Notes under the pieces: model-generated | Seen by the model: the letters and a program-made list of their open reading frames with translations, nothing else | Database searches by the model: none | What the model was told of the DNA's origin: nothing | Shown: positions 1 through 5,235 of the stretch, piece by piece | How positions within the stretch are numbered: the stretch's first letter is position 1 | Layout: the number at the start of each line of letters is the position of its first letter | Translations under genes and position numbers: made by a program | Assembly (NCBI GenBank): GCA_965662195.1 | Contig: CBFIHA010000155.1 | Coordinates: 1-5,235 of the forward strand | Direction: 5' to 3' | Length of the DNA: 5,235 bases | Source: UBA1268 sp965662195 | GTDB taxonomy: Bacteria; Planctomycetota; Planctomycetia; Pirellulales; UBA1268

Positions 1-839
1 GCAGCAACATTCGGCTGGCCTGGGTGCTCGGCGCCGAATGGCACCGAGACGTTGCGGATGATGGAAAACATCGTGGCAATCTGCTGGGTTTCATCAGTGG
101 TCTGCGGAGCCTCCCCCAGATAGAAACTCGCCCGCACGAACCGATCGGCGGGCCGTTCAGTGCCGGGGAGCATCACCCCGCCACCAATTTCCTTCCAGTA
201 GCCATTGAGCGCCAGCTGCTGGTCATACGGCGGATCATTGGTCATGACGGTGAACTGCTTGCCGTGATGGATCACCAGCTTGCCGTCGAGATACTCAAAC
301 ACAGCAGAGTCGCCCGTGGCATCGGAAATGGACAGGTGGCCGGTACCGGCATGTCCGCCCGGCAGCGTGAGACCCGCCAACTGAAACGGTTCGTCTTTAA
401 GAGCGGCTACCGCTTCGGCCACAGTCGCGAAGTTGTCGAGCACATATTGCGCCCAGCCAGCGATTGAAAGGGCCGGCCGCTTTCCGTCCAGCTTTGGATA
501 AACGCTGCTTGAAAGGTAGAGGATGTTTGCGACAAGCCCCTTTTCATTGAGACCGTCAGCAGAGAGCCCGTCGTAGCAGGTGGCAACGATGCTGCCGTAT
601 TTCGACTGCCACTGAAGTGATTGTGGTCCCGCATTGCCGTTCCGCTTGAGGCCTGCTGGGAAGGCCCAGAGATTGGTCTCCATCGACTGGGTCCAGTCCA
701 TGGTGCGACCGGTAACCACCGCTCCCGCTGGCCCGAGATAGACCACCCGGGAACAGGGCAGCGCCGGGGCGGCAAACAGCAAACAGAGCGTACCGGTGAG
801 GAGCAGCCGCAGGCTACGGTGCTGGCTGGGTGAAAGCAT
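1..839 (-). CDS. Penicillin V acylase / choloylglycine hydrolase-family amidase, exported; C-terminus beyond window edge
   Basis: Partial gene: 279 codons from the ATG at 839 to the window edge, no stop seen. The protein is a linear-amide C-N hydrolase of the Ntn-hydrolase superfamily, which cleaves amide bonds using an N-terminal Cys. The start has a hydrophobic signal segment (about residues 10-26, ending A-P-A), then the nucleophile Cys29 in LPCSRVVYLG. Arg45 and Asp48 in GRTMDW lie 16 and 19 residues after the Cys, matching the family's Cys2/Arg18/Asp21 spacing. Further family motifs are NEKGLVAN (Asn105), VMTNDP (Asn201) and DRFVR (Arg233/Arg236). The stretches TNLWAFP and KYGSIVATCYDG resemble Gram-negative penicillin V acylases more than Gram-positive bile salt hydrolases. 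Family members are about 350 residues, so roughly 70 are probably missing. The start is supported by GAAGGAA seven bases upstream. The gene diverges from the propeller gene. Family is confident; substrate (penicillin V, N-acyl homoserine lactone, other N-acyl amide) is unknown. Confidence 0.92.
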   Translation of the reverse strand, partial: MLSPSQHRSLRLLLTGTLCLLFAAPALPCSRVVYLGPAGAVVTGRTMDWTQSMETNLWAFPAGLKRNGNAGPQSLQWQSKYGSIVATCYDGLSADGLNEKGLVANILYLSSSVYPKLDGKRPALSIAGWAQYVLDNFATVAEAVAALKDEPFQLAGLTLPGGHAGTGHLSISDATGDSAVFEYLDGKLVIHHGKQFTVMTNDPPYDQQLALNGYWKEIGGGVMLPGTERPADRFVRASFYLGEAPQTTDETQQIATMFSIIRNVSVPFGAEHPGQPNVA

Positions 840-969
840 CGACGAGTTCCTTCGGTGAACGACAGAGCAAACAAGACAATAGCCGCCCGCGGCTGCGGCC
901 GCCGGGAGTAGACTAACGAAAACGGAACAGCATTTCCCCGAACGATTCCACCGCCCCCTGAGCCTCCCG
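840..969. promoter_or_regulatory. Divergent intergenic region with presumed promoters for the acylase and the propeller gene
   Basis: This 130 bp spacer separates two divergent gene starts, so it should hold both promoters. No convincing -35/-10 pair is visible on either strand. It contains a GC-rich inverted repeat, AGCCG-cccg-CGGCT (881-894), followed directly by the palindrome GCGGCCGC (895-902). These could form a hairpin or operator, but in GC-rich DNA they may well be chance. The role is inferred from gene orientation only. Confidence 0.4.
847..853 (-). promoter_or_regulatory. Ribosome binding site of the acylase gene
   Basis: On the minus strand GAAGGAA lies seven bases before the ATG at 839. 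This purine-rich site decides the start: the ATG gives a protein with a proper signal peptide followed by the catalytic Cys, whereas an ATG at 874 lies in another frame. Confidence 0.6.
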
Positions 970-2176
970 ATGCCCATGCCCAACGTCTCTGCCAGCACCT
1001 CTCTCCGGCCCGTCATGCTCCTCCTGGCCACGCTGACGGTTTTGCCGCCAGCCGCCACCGCTGGCGACTGGCCTCAGGTGCTCGGGCCTGTCAGGACTGG
1101 TGTCGCAGCTGCAGACGAGCAGCTGACCGACCGTTGGCCGGAGACTGGCCCACCCGTTATCTGGCAGCGACCGGTGGGTAGCGGCTACGCCGGTGTTGCC
1201 GTGGCCGCGGGCCGGGTGTTTCTGTTTCACCGCGAGGGCGACCGGGAGGTGACCGAGGCTCTCGACGCCGCCACCGGCAAGACGCTTTGGCAGGCTGACC
1301 ACGCCACCCGCTTCCAGCCGCAGGTCGGCGGCGGCGACGGCCCTCTCTGCGTCCCGACTGTCGCCGGCGACCGCTTGATCACCTTCGGGGCCCAGGGCGT
1401 GCTGACCTGCCTCGACACGGCGACAGGCCAAATTCACTGGCAACAGCAAACCCACCGGGAGTTCGACGCCGCCGAGGGCTACTTCGGCGCCGGCTCCAGT
1501 CCGCTGGTGATTGCTGACTGCGTGGTGGTCAATGTGGGCGGCCGCGGTGGTGCCGGAGTGGTCGGCTTTGATCTGACCACCGGAAAGCTGCGCTGGCAGA
1601 GCACTGACGAGCCGGCCAGCTACGCCGCCCCAACGNNNNNNNNNNNNNNNNNNNNAGTTTCCCTTCGGTATGCGTGGCCCGACGGTCAATGCTGCTACAC
1701 CCTTGGCCTGGACCGCCGCCGACGGCAACAGCAGACTGCTGGTCACGGCTGCCTACGGCATCGGCTCGATCTGTGCGACCTTCGACGCCGACGCCGCGAC
1801 TCCAATCTGGCAGGGCACCGAAAGTCTGGCCAGCCAGTACTGCACCCCCATCATGCTCGACGGCCACCTCTACTGTATTGACGGCCGTGACGACATCCCC
1901 CCTGCCACATTGAAATGTGTCGATGCGGCCACGGGTCAACTACGGTGGCAGGAGCCAAACTTCGGCTACGGCACCTTGCTCGCTGCCGATGGCAAACTGC
2001 TGGCCGTCAAGACCGGCGGCGATCTCATGCTGCTGAGCGTTTCACCGACGGGCTTTGAAACCCTGGCAACTGCACGACCGTTGCCTGGCACCCTCCGAGC
2101 CCTGCCGGCCCTCGCAGCCGGCCGGCTCTACCTGCGAAACGACGACACGCTGGTCTGTCTGGCAGTCGATCCCTAG
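970..2176 (+). CDS. Secreted PQQ-like beta-propeller repeat protein, interrupted by an assembly gap
   Basis: One gene read in two pieces. Residues 1-222 precede the N run; after it, the correct frame runs from about 1658 (FPFGMRGPTVNAATPL) to the TAG at 2174-2176, 172 codons. A signal peptide ends near ATA31, and the mature protein opens with GDWPQVLGPVRTGV, a signature of exported planctomycete PQQ-like proteins. Repeated blade motifs of the form LD.aTG...W are seen at residues 94-107 (LDAATGKTLW), 148-157 (LDTATGQIHW), 200-209 (FDLTTGKLRW) and, after the gap, VDAATGQLRW (about 1916-1945). Such proteins are BamB-like propellers that usually do not bind PQQ; the function is probably scaffolding or binding in the periplasm or cell envelope, and no catalytic site is recognised. 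ATG at 970 or 976 could be the start; neither has a good Shine-Dalgarno. The frames on either side disagree by the N count, so the gap length is a placeholder, and there is no reason to call this a pseudogene. Confidence 0.85.
1636..1655. other. Assembly gap (20 N)
   Basis: Twenty undetermined bases lie inside the propeller gene. The upstream frame ends on a codon boundary at 1635, and the downstream frame has a codon at 1655-1657. An intact gene therefore needs a real insert of length 1 modulo 3, whereas 20 is 2 modulo 3. From recollection of related proteins, about one blade strand pair (some 30 residues) is absent between SYAAPT and FPFG. That size is an inference. Confidence 0.95.
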
Positions 2177-2225
2177 CAGCTTGTGAAGACCGTCCGCCGC
2201 CAAGCAGGCGACCAATCTAGGAAAG

Positions 2226-2573
2226 TTAGCTTCGCTTCCGCGACAGCATGAACTCATTGCCCTCGGTGTCGGCGCACATGGCGAGATGGGGCGGCTCGCC
2301 GTTTTCCTCGCGGGGCTCGTGGGTGAGGATACCGCCGGCAGCAGTGACCTCAGCAGCACCGGCCACCACATCGGGCACCTGAAAGCTCAGCCCGGTCCAG
2401 GTGCGTTTCCCCTCGCCGCCACTGTGAATGCCAATCGTGGCCCCGCAGATATCGAGGTCGGTCACAGCCGGATTTTGCCTCGTGATTTCGGCCCCGAACA
2501 GGGTCTCGTAGAATCGGACGGCCCGGTCAGTGTCTGCGGCCCAGATCAGGTACTTCACGCGTTCCACATGCAT
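2226..2573 (-). CDS. VOC (glyoxalase/bleomycin-resistance fold) family protein
   Basis: A complete 115-residue, single-domain VOC protein. The two beta-alpha-beta-beta-beta modules are visible: the first opens with VKYLIWAADTDRAVRFYETLFG-type sequence (residues 6-27) and closes at GATIGIHSGG (44-53). The second begins with TWTGLSFQVPDV (58-69) and ends with CADTEGNEFML (100-110), which carries the usual C-terminal Glu (Glu107). VOC proteins normally dimerise and are metal-dependent lyases, dioxygenases or drug-binding proteins. Here the positions that usually hold metal-binding His in the first strand of each module appear to be Lys7 and Gly61, so a classical glyoxalase I site is unlikely; His50 and Glu107 are the remaining candidates. 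No signal peptide, so cytoplasmic. The start is well supported by AAAGGAG six bases upstream. Tail-to-tail with the propeller gene, head-to-head with the amidohydrolase. Substrate unknown. Confidence 0.88.
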   Translation of the reverse strand: MHVERVKYLIWAADTDRAVRFYETLFGAEITRQNPAVTDLDICGATIGIHSGGEGKRTWTGLSFQVPDVVAGAAEVTAAGGILTHEPREENGEPPHLAMCADTEGNEFMLSRKRS

Positions 2574-2692
2574 CGTTCACTCCTTTCGATGGTTTTTTTA
2601 TCGCATCCTAGCGACCAGTCGGCTGGCTGACGATACGCTCCACTCCTGCCGCAGTCACAGCGAAACATTCATCCACTCATTGAAACTCTGCC
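2574..2692. promoter_or_regulatory. Divergent intergenic region between the VOC gene and the amidohydrolase operon
   Basis: A 119 bp spacer between divergent starts, presumably with a promoter for each side. Apart from the VOC ribosome binding site it holds a run of seven T at 2593-2599. The run has no preceding hairpin, so it is not a terminator. The stretch is visibly less GC-rich than the genes. No clear -35/-10 pair and no operator-like inverted repeat were found. The amidohydrolase ATG at 2693 has no recognisable Shine-Dalgarno. Confidence 0.4.
2580..2586 (-). promoter_or_regulatory. Strong ribosome binding site of the VOC gene
   Basis: AAAGGAG on the minus strand, with TGAACG between it and the ATG at 2573. 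It is the best Shine-Dalgarno sequence in the window and fixes the start of this small gene, excluding the out-of-frame ATG at 2569. Confidence 0.75.
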
Positions 2693-4381
2693 ATGCGTCT
2701 GCCTGTCGTGTTCAGCCTCGCAGTCGGCCTCGCAGCCTCAGCCGTTGCCGCACCGCCCACCACCATCTACTATGGCGGGCCGATTCTGACGATGCACGAC
2801 GCCTTGCCCGAGGCCGAGGCACTGGCCGTAACCGACGGCACCATCTCGGCGGTCGGTGGGAAGGCCGACCTGCTGCGGGCAGCCAGCCCAGACACGCAGC
2901 TGATCGATCTTGCCGGCAAGGCGCTGCTGCCCGGGTTCATCGACGGCCACAGCCACTTCTTCCAGTGCGTGCTGATGCCGCTGCAGGCAAACTGCTCTTC
3001 GCCACCGGCCGGTCCCTGTCACTCAATCGCCGACATCGTCAAGCAGTTGCAGGCCAAGCAAGTAGAACTGAAGCCGGCAAAGGGCCGATTCATTTTTGGC
3101 TATGGCTACGACCCCGACCTGCTGACTGAAAAACGGCATCCAACGAAGCAGGATCTCGACCCGGCCTTTCCCGACAATCCGGTGATCCTGCTCCATGTCT
3201 CCGGCCACGGTGCCGTGCTCAACTCGGCAGCACTCAAAAGATACGGCATCACGGCAGCCACCAAAACGCCAGCTGGCGGCGTGATCGGCAGGCTGCCGGG
3301 CTCGCAGGAACCGAGTGGCCTGTTGATGGAGACCGCCTTCATCCCGATCTTCACCGGGCTGCACCTCCCTCCGGCAGAAAAACTGCTTGGGTTTCTCAAG
3401 ACCGGCCAGCGGGCTTATGCCGCCGCCGGCATCACCACCGCCCAGGAAGGGGCAACAGGCGCCGGTGTCTACAAACTGCTGCAGGCCGCGGCGGATCGGG
3501 GGCTGCTGGAGGTTGATGTAATCGCCTACATCCTCGCGCAGGATCTCAAGGCAACAATCGGCGACAAGCCTCCCTTCACCGAGCATGACTACCGTGGCCG
3601 GCTGCGCGTGGGCGGCATCAAGGTGCTGACCGATGGCTCTCCCCAGGGCCGTACTGCCTTCTTCACAACGCCCTACCTCAACGGCGGACCAGCCGGCCAG
3701 CAGTACTGGCGGGGTGAGCCGACCTCACCCCAGGCTGCACTCAACGGCATCTTCAAGCGGGCCTATGACAACGAGGCTCAGGTGCTGATCCATTCAAATG
3801 GCGATGCCGCCATCGACATGCTGCTGGAAGCCCACCGGTATGCTGCTGCGGGCAGTCTCACGAAGGACCGCCGGACGGTCGGCATCCACTCCCAGTTCAT
3901 CCGTCCCGACCAGCTGAAGCGGTATGCCGACTGGAAGATCATTCCCTCATTCTTCACCGTCCACACCTTCTATTTCGGGCAGGCCCACATCGCCAACCGG
4001 GGCCGAGCCCAGGCTGAGCAGCTCAGCCCATTCCGCTCAGCACTCGACCTCGGGCTGCAGCCAACCAACCACACCGACTACTCTGTCGTGCCGCTCGATC
4101 AGCTCTTCACGGTACACACCGCCGTCAACCGCACCATGCGAGACGGCTCGGTGCTGGGGCGCGATGAGCGGATCACCCCACTAGAGGCCCTCAAGGCCCT
4201 CACCATCAATGCGGCCATTCAGTATCGTGAGGAAGCTCGCAAAGGCTCGCTTGAGCCGGGCAAGCTGGCCGACCTCGTGATCCTCTCTGAGAACCCGCTG
4301 ACCGTTCCGGCGGCGGCCCTCAAGACCATTCACGTGGTGGAGACGATCAAGGAAGGAAAGACAATCTGGAGCCGCCCATGA
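2693..4381 (+). CDS. Exported YtcJ-type metal-dependent amidohydrolase (amidohydrolase family 3)
   Basis: A complete 562-residue enzyme of the amidohydrolase superfamily, YtcJ / N-substituted formamide deformylase-like branch, whose usual length is about 530-600. It opens with a Sec-type signal peptide (hydrophobic 4-19, ending AVAA at 20), so it probably acts in the periplasm. The N-terminal beta-sandwich segment includes YYGGPILTM and AVTDGTISAVG. The barrel starts at LLPGFIDGHSHF with the metal-binding His86-x-His88. Then follow GYGYDPDLL, HVSGHGAVLNSAAL (His172), GGIKVLTDGSPQGRTA with Lys310 as candidate bridging or carbamylated Lys, LIHSNGDAA with His367, GIHSQF with His399, and NHTDYSV with Asp462 as the barrel-end metal and catalytic acid. 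The C-terminus has the family features REEARKGSLEPGKLADLVIL and IKEGKTIW. All metal-site positions seem intact, so it should be active; substrate (amide, formamide, hydantoin-like or ester) cannot be told. Its TGA overlaps the next ATG by four bases. Confidence 0.93.
   Translation: MRLPVVFSLAVGLAASAVAAPPTTIYYGGPILTMHDALPEAEALAVTDGTISAVGGKADLLRAASPDTQLIDLAGKALLPGFIDGHSHFFQCVLMPLQANCSSPPAGPCHSIADIVKQLQAKQVELKPAKGRFIFGYGYDPDLLTEKRHPTKQDLDPAFPDNPVILLHVSGHGAVLNSAALKRYGITAATKTPAGGVIGRLPGSQEPSGLLMETAFIPIFTGLHLPPAEKLLGFLKTGQRAYAAAGITTAQEGATGAGVYKLLQAAADRGLLEVDVIAYILAQDLKATIGDKPPFTEHDYRGRLRVGGIKVLTDGSPQGRTAFFTTPYLNGGPAGQQYWRGEPTSPQAALNGIFKRAYDNEAQVLIHSNGDAAIDMLLEAHRYAAAGSLTKDRRTVGIHSQFIRPDQLKRYADWKIIPSFFTVHTFYFGQAHIANRGRAQAEQLSPFRSALDLGLQPTNHTDYSVVPLDQLFTVHTAVNRTMRDGSVLGRDERITPLEALKALTINAAIQYREEARKGSLEPGKLADLVILSENPLTVPAAALKTIHVVETIKEGKTIWSRP
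4368..4371 (+). promoter_or_regulatory. Internal ribosome binding site for yjbQ
   Basis: GGAG lies inside the last codons of the amidohydrolase gene, six bases before the ATG at 4378. Together with the ATGA overlap (4378-4381) this supports translational coupling of the two genes. Confidence 0.5.
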
Positions 4382-4800
4382 AATCACTCACCAAGCACCT
4401 TACCTTTACCATCCCCGCCCGGATGGGCTTTGAGAACATCACGCCGACGATCGAGGCCCTGGTGGCAGAGTCAGGTGTGCAGGAAGGCCTCTGCCTGGTC
4501 AACGCCATGCACATCACGGCCAGCGTCTTCATCAACGACGACGAACCCGGGCTGCATCGCGACTATGCCAAGTGGCTGGAGCAGCTCGCCCCCTTCAATG
4601 CCAGCCCAAAGGTCTATGACCATAATCGTACCGGTGAGGACAATGCCGATGCGCATCTCAAGCGACAGGTGATGGGCCGCGAGGTGGTGGTGGCGATCAC
4701 CGCCGGCAGACTCGACTTCGGCCCCTGGGAGCAGATCTTCTACGGCGAGTTCGACGGCCGCCGGCCCAAGCGGGTGCTGGTGAAGATCATCGGGGAGTGA
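4378..4800 (+). CDS. yjbQ: YjbQ / UPF0047 family protein (secondary thiamine-phosphate synthase-like)
   Basis: A complete 140-residue single-domain protein, the normal size for UPF0047. Family blocks are clear: CLVNAMHITASVFIND (39-54, His45), the acidic DDEPGLHRDYAKWL stretch (54-67), LAPFNASPKVYDHN (70-83, His82), GEDNADAHLKR (86-96, Asn89 and His93), and GPWEQIFYGEFDGRR (115-129), here GPWEQ in place of the commoner G-T-W-Q. The conserved His residues form a presumed metal or ligand pocket in a trimeric fold. E. coli YjbQ was reported to have weak thiamine-phosphate synthase activity in thiE complementation, but the true physiological role of the family is unsettled. No signal peptide; cytoplasmic. 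Start ATG overlaps the upstream stop (ATGA), so it is the second gene of an operon with the exported amidohydrolase. It converges with the barrel gene 23 bp downstream. Confidence 0.94.
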   Translation: MKSLTKHLTFTIPARMGFENITPTIEALVAESGVQEGLCLVNAMHITASVFINDDEPGLHRDYAKWLEQLAPFNASPKVYDHNRTGEDNADAHLKRQVMGREVVVAITAGRLDFGPWEQIFYGEFDGRRPKRVLVKIIGE

Positions 4801-4823
4801 CGCCCCGGCAGGAACACCAGCCG

Positions 4824-5235
4824 CTACCAGGCAGCCTGTAGGCCCAGGTTGACGCCGTAGAGAAAGACTGAACTGCCGGTGTCGATGCCTGTTTCGATTT
4901 CCGATGAGAACAGATTGTTGACCGAGAGCTGATCGGCGGCGGCGGTGCCGTTGCCCAGCCAGAACATCGTGAAGCCGGCCCGGGCAGTCCAGTGCTCACC
5001 CAGCCGCAGGCAGCCGGTGAAGCCCAGTTCCCCGAAGAAGCTCGTCCGATCGACCGACTTGCTGGTGGTGCGGGTGACCTGAGTCGTGGTCACGCTGTCC
5101 ACGAAGCTGCTCTGCGAGGCGTTGTTGTAGTAGATACCCGCCTTGCCCAGCCCCTCGATCCAGGCCCGGTCGCGGTCACCCAGCAGCACCATGTCGAGCC
5201 CGACCTGGGCCCCGTAGAGGCTGTCAAATGTGTTG
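4824..5235 (-). CDS. C-terminal part of a BBP7-family outer-membrane beta-barrel protein; N-terminus beyond window edge
   Basis: Partial gene: 136 codons plus TAG at 4824-4826; the reading frame stays open to the right edge, so the ATG at 5192 is internal and not the start. The sequence follows the C-terminal pattern of planctomycete BBP7 (DUF1551) proteins: NTFDSLYGAQVGLD, GLGKAGIYYNNASQ, RTSFFGELGFTG, HWTARAGFTMFWLG, then a final strand LYGVNLGLQAAW. Alternating polar and hydrophobic strands and a terminal aromatic Trp are what an outer-membrane barrel recognised by the BAM machinery shows. A Ser/Thr-rich loop (SFVDSVTTTQVTRTTSKS) between strands is probably surface-exposed. BBP7 proteins are typically several hundred residues with a signal peptide; those parts are outside. 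Function is unknown beyond an envelope role. Convergent with yjbQ, with no strong terminator between them. Confidence 0.85.
   Translation of the reverse strand, partial: NTFDSLYGAQVGLDMVLLGDRDRAWIEGLGKAGIYYNNASQSSFVDSVTTTQVTRTTSKSVDRTSFFGELGFTGCLRLGEHWTARAGFTMFWLGNGTAAADQLSVNNLFSSEIETGIDTGSSVFLYGVNLGLQAAW

Noticed and set aside
24..467. A 147-codon open frame on the plus strand
   Set aside because: It is antisense to the well-supported acylase gene and has no recognisable domain; long shadow frames are common in GC-rich DNA.
407..874. A 155-codon open frame on the minus strand
   Set aside because: It overlaps the acylase gene in another frame, its protein is low-complexity (rich in Ser, Pro and Arg) without a recognisable domain, and the acylase frame carries the full catalytic motif set.
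913..1746. A 277-codon open frame on the minus strand across the gap
   Set aside because: It is antisense to the PQQ-like gene, depends on the N run to stay open, and its composition has no family signature.
2196..2212. Possible terminator hairpin for the VOC gene (six-pair stem with one G-U, loop of five, minus strand)
   Set aside because: The stem is short and no T run follows on the minus strand, so it is not supported as an intrinsic terminator.
2593..2599. Run of seven T in the spacer upstream of the VOC gene
   Set aside because: No hairpin precedes it on the plus strand, and it lies between divergent starts, where a terminator is not expected.
2530..3129. A 199-codon open frame on the plus strand overlapping the amidohydrolase start
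   Set aside because: It is an Arg/His-rich frameshifted reading of the amidohydrolase and spans the divergent promoter region and the VOC start.
3023..3586. A 187-codon open frame on the minus strand
   Set aside because: It is antisense to the amidohydrolase, whose motifs are continuous here, and it shows no domain.
4791..4807. Possible hairpin CGGGG-agtgacg-CCCCG at the end of yjbQ
   Set aside because: Only five base pairs, overlapping the stop codon and without a T run; expected by chance in GC-rich sequence.

Overview
The window looks like chromosomal DNA of a planctomycete (Planctomycetota), probably from a draft or metagenome assembly. Three things point there. The left end of a minus-strand gene at the right edge reads as the C-terminus of a BBP7-type outer-membrane beta-barrel, a family known essentially from planctomycetes. 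A secreted PQQ-like beta-propeller protein begins its mature part with the DWPQ...GP.R.GV signature typical of that phylum. The DNA is GC-rich and most starts have poor Shine-Dalgarno sequences. A run of 20 N (1636-1655) is an assembly gap. The lower-rank taxonomy cannot be fixed from this sequence.

Layout, left to right: (1) a 3'-truncated minus-strand gene for an exported penicillin V acylase / choloylglycine hydrolase-type N-terminal-nucleophile amidase (1-839). (2) A divergently transcribed plus-strand gene for a secreted PQQ-like beta-propeller protein (970-2176), cut by the assembly gap, which also shifts its apparent frame. (3) A small minus-strand VOC/glyoxalase-fold gene (2226-2573). 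(4) A plus-strand two-gene operon: a signal-peptide-bearing YtcJ-type amidohydrolase (2693-4381) whose stop overlaps the start of a YjbQ/UPF0047 gene (4378-4800) by four bases. (5) The C-terminal 136 codons of the BBP7-like barrel on the minus strand (4824-5235). Coding density is high and no intergenic stretch exceeds about 130 bp. There are no RNA genes, mobile elements, CRISPR arrays or convincing long repeats.

Only the amidohydrolase and yjbQ pair is clearly co-transcribed. The other genes alternate in strand and look independently expressed. A loose theme is cell-envelope and periplasmic chemistry: four of the six products appear exported or outer-membrane, and two of those are amide-bond or amidohydrolase enzymes. 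No previously undescribed multi-gene system is evident. The points most worth a second look are the acylase (possible acyl-homoserine-lactone or other N-acyl amide hydrolysis), the coupling of an exported amidohydrolase to cytoplasmic YjbQ, and the gap-split propeller gene.
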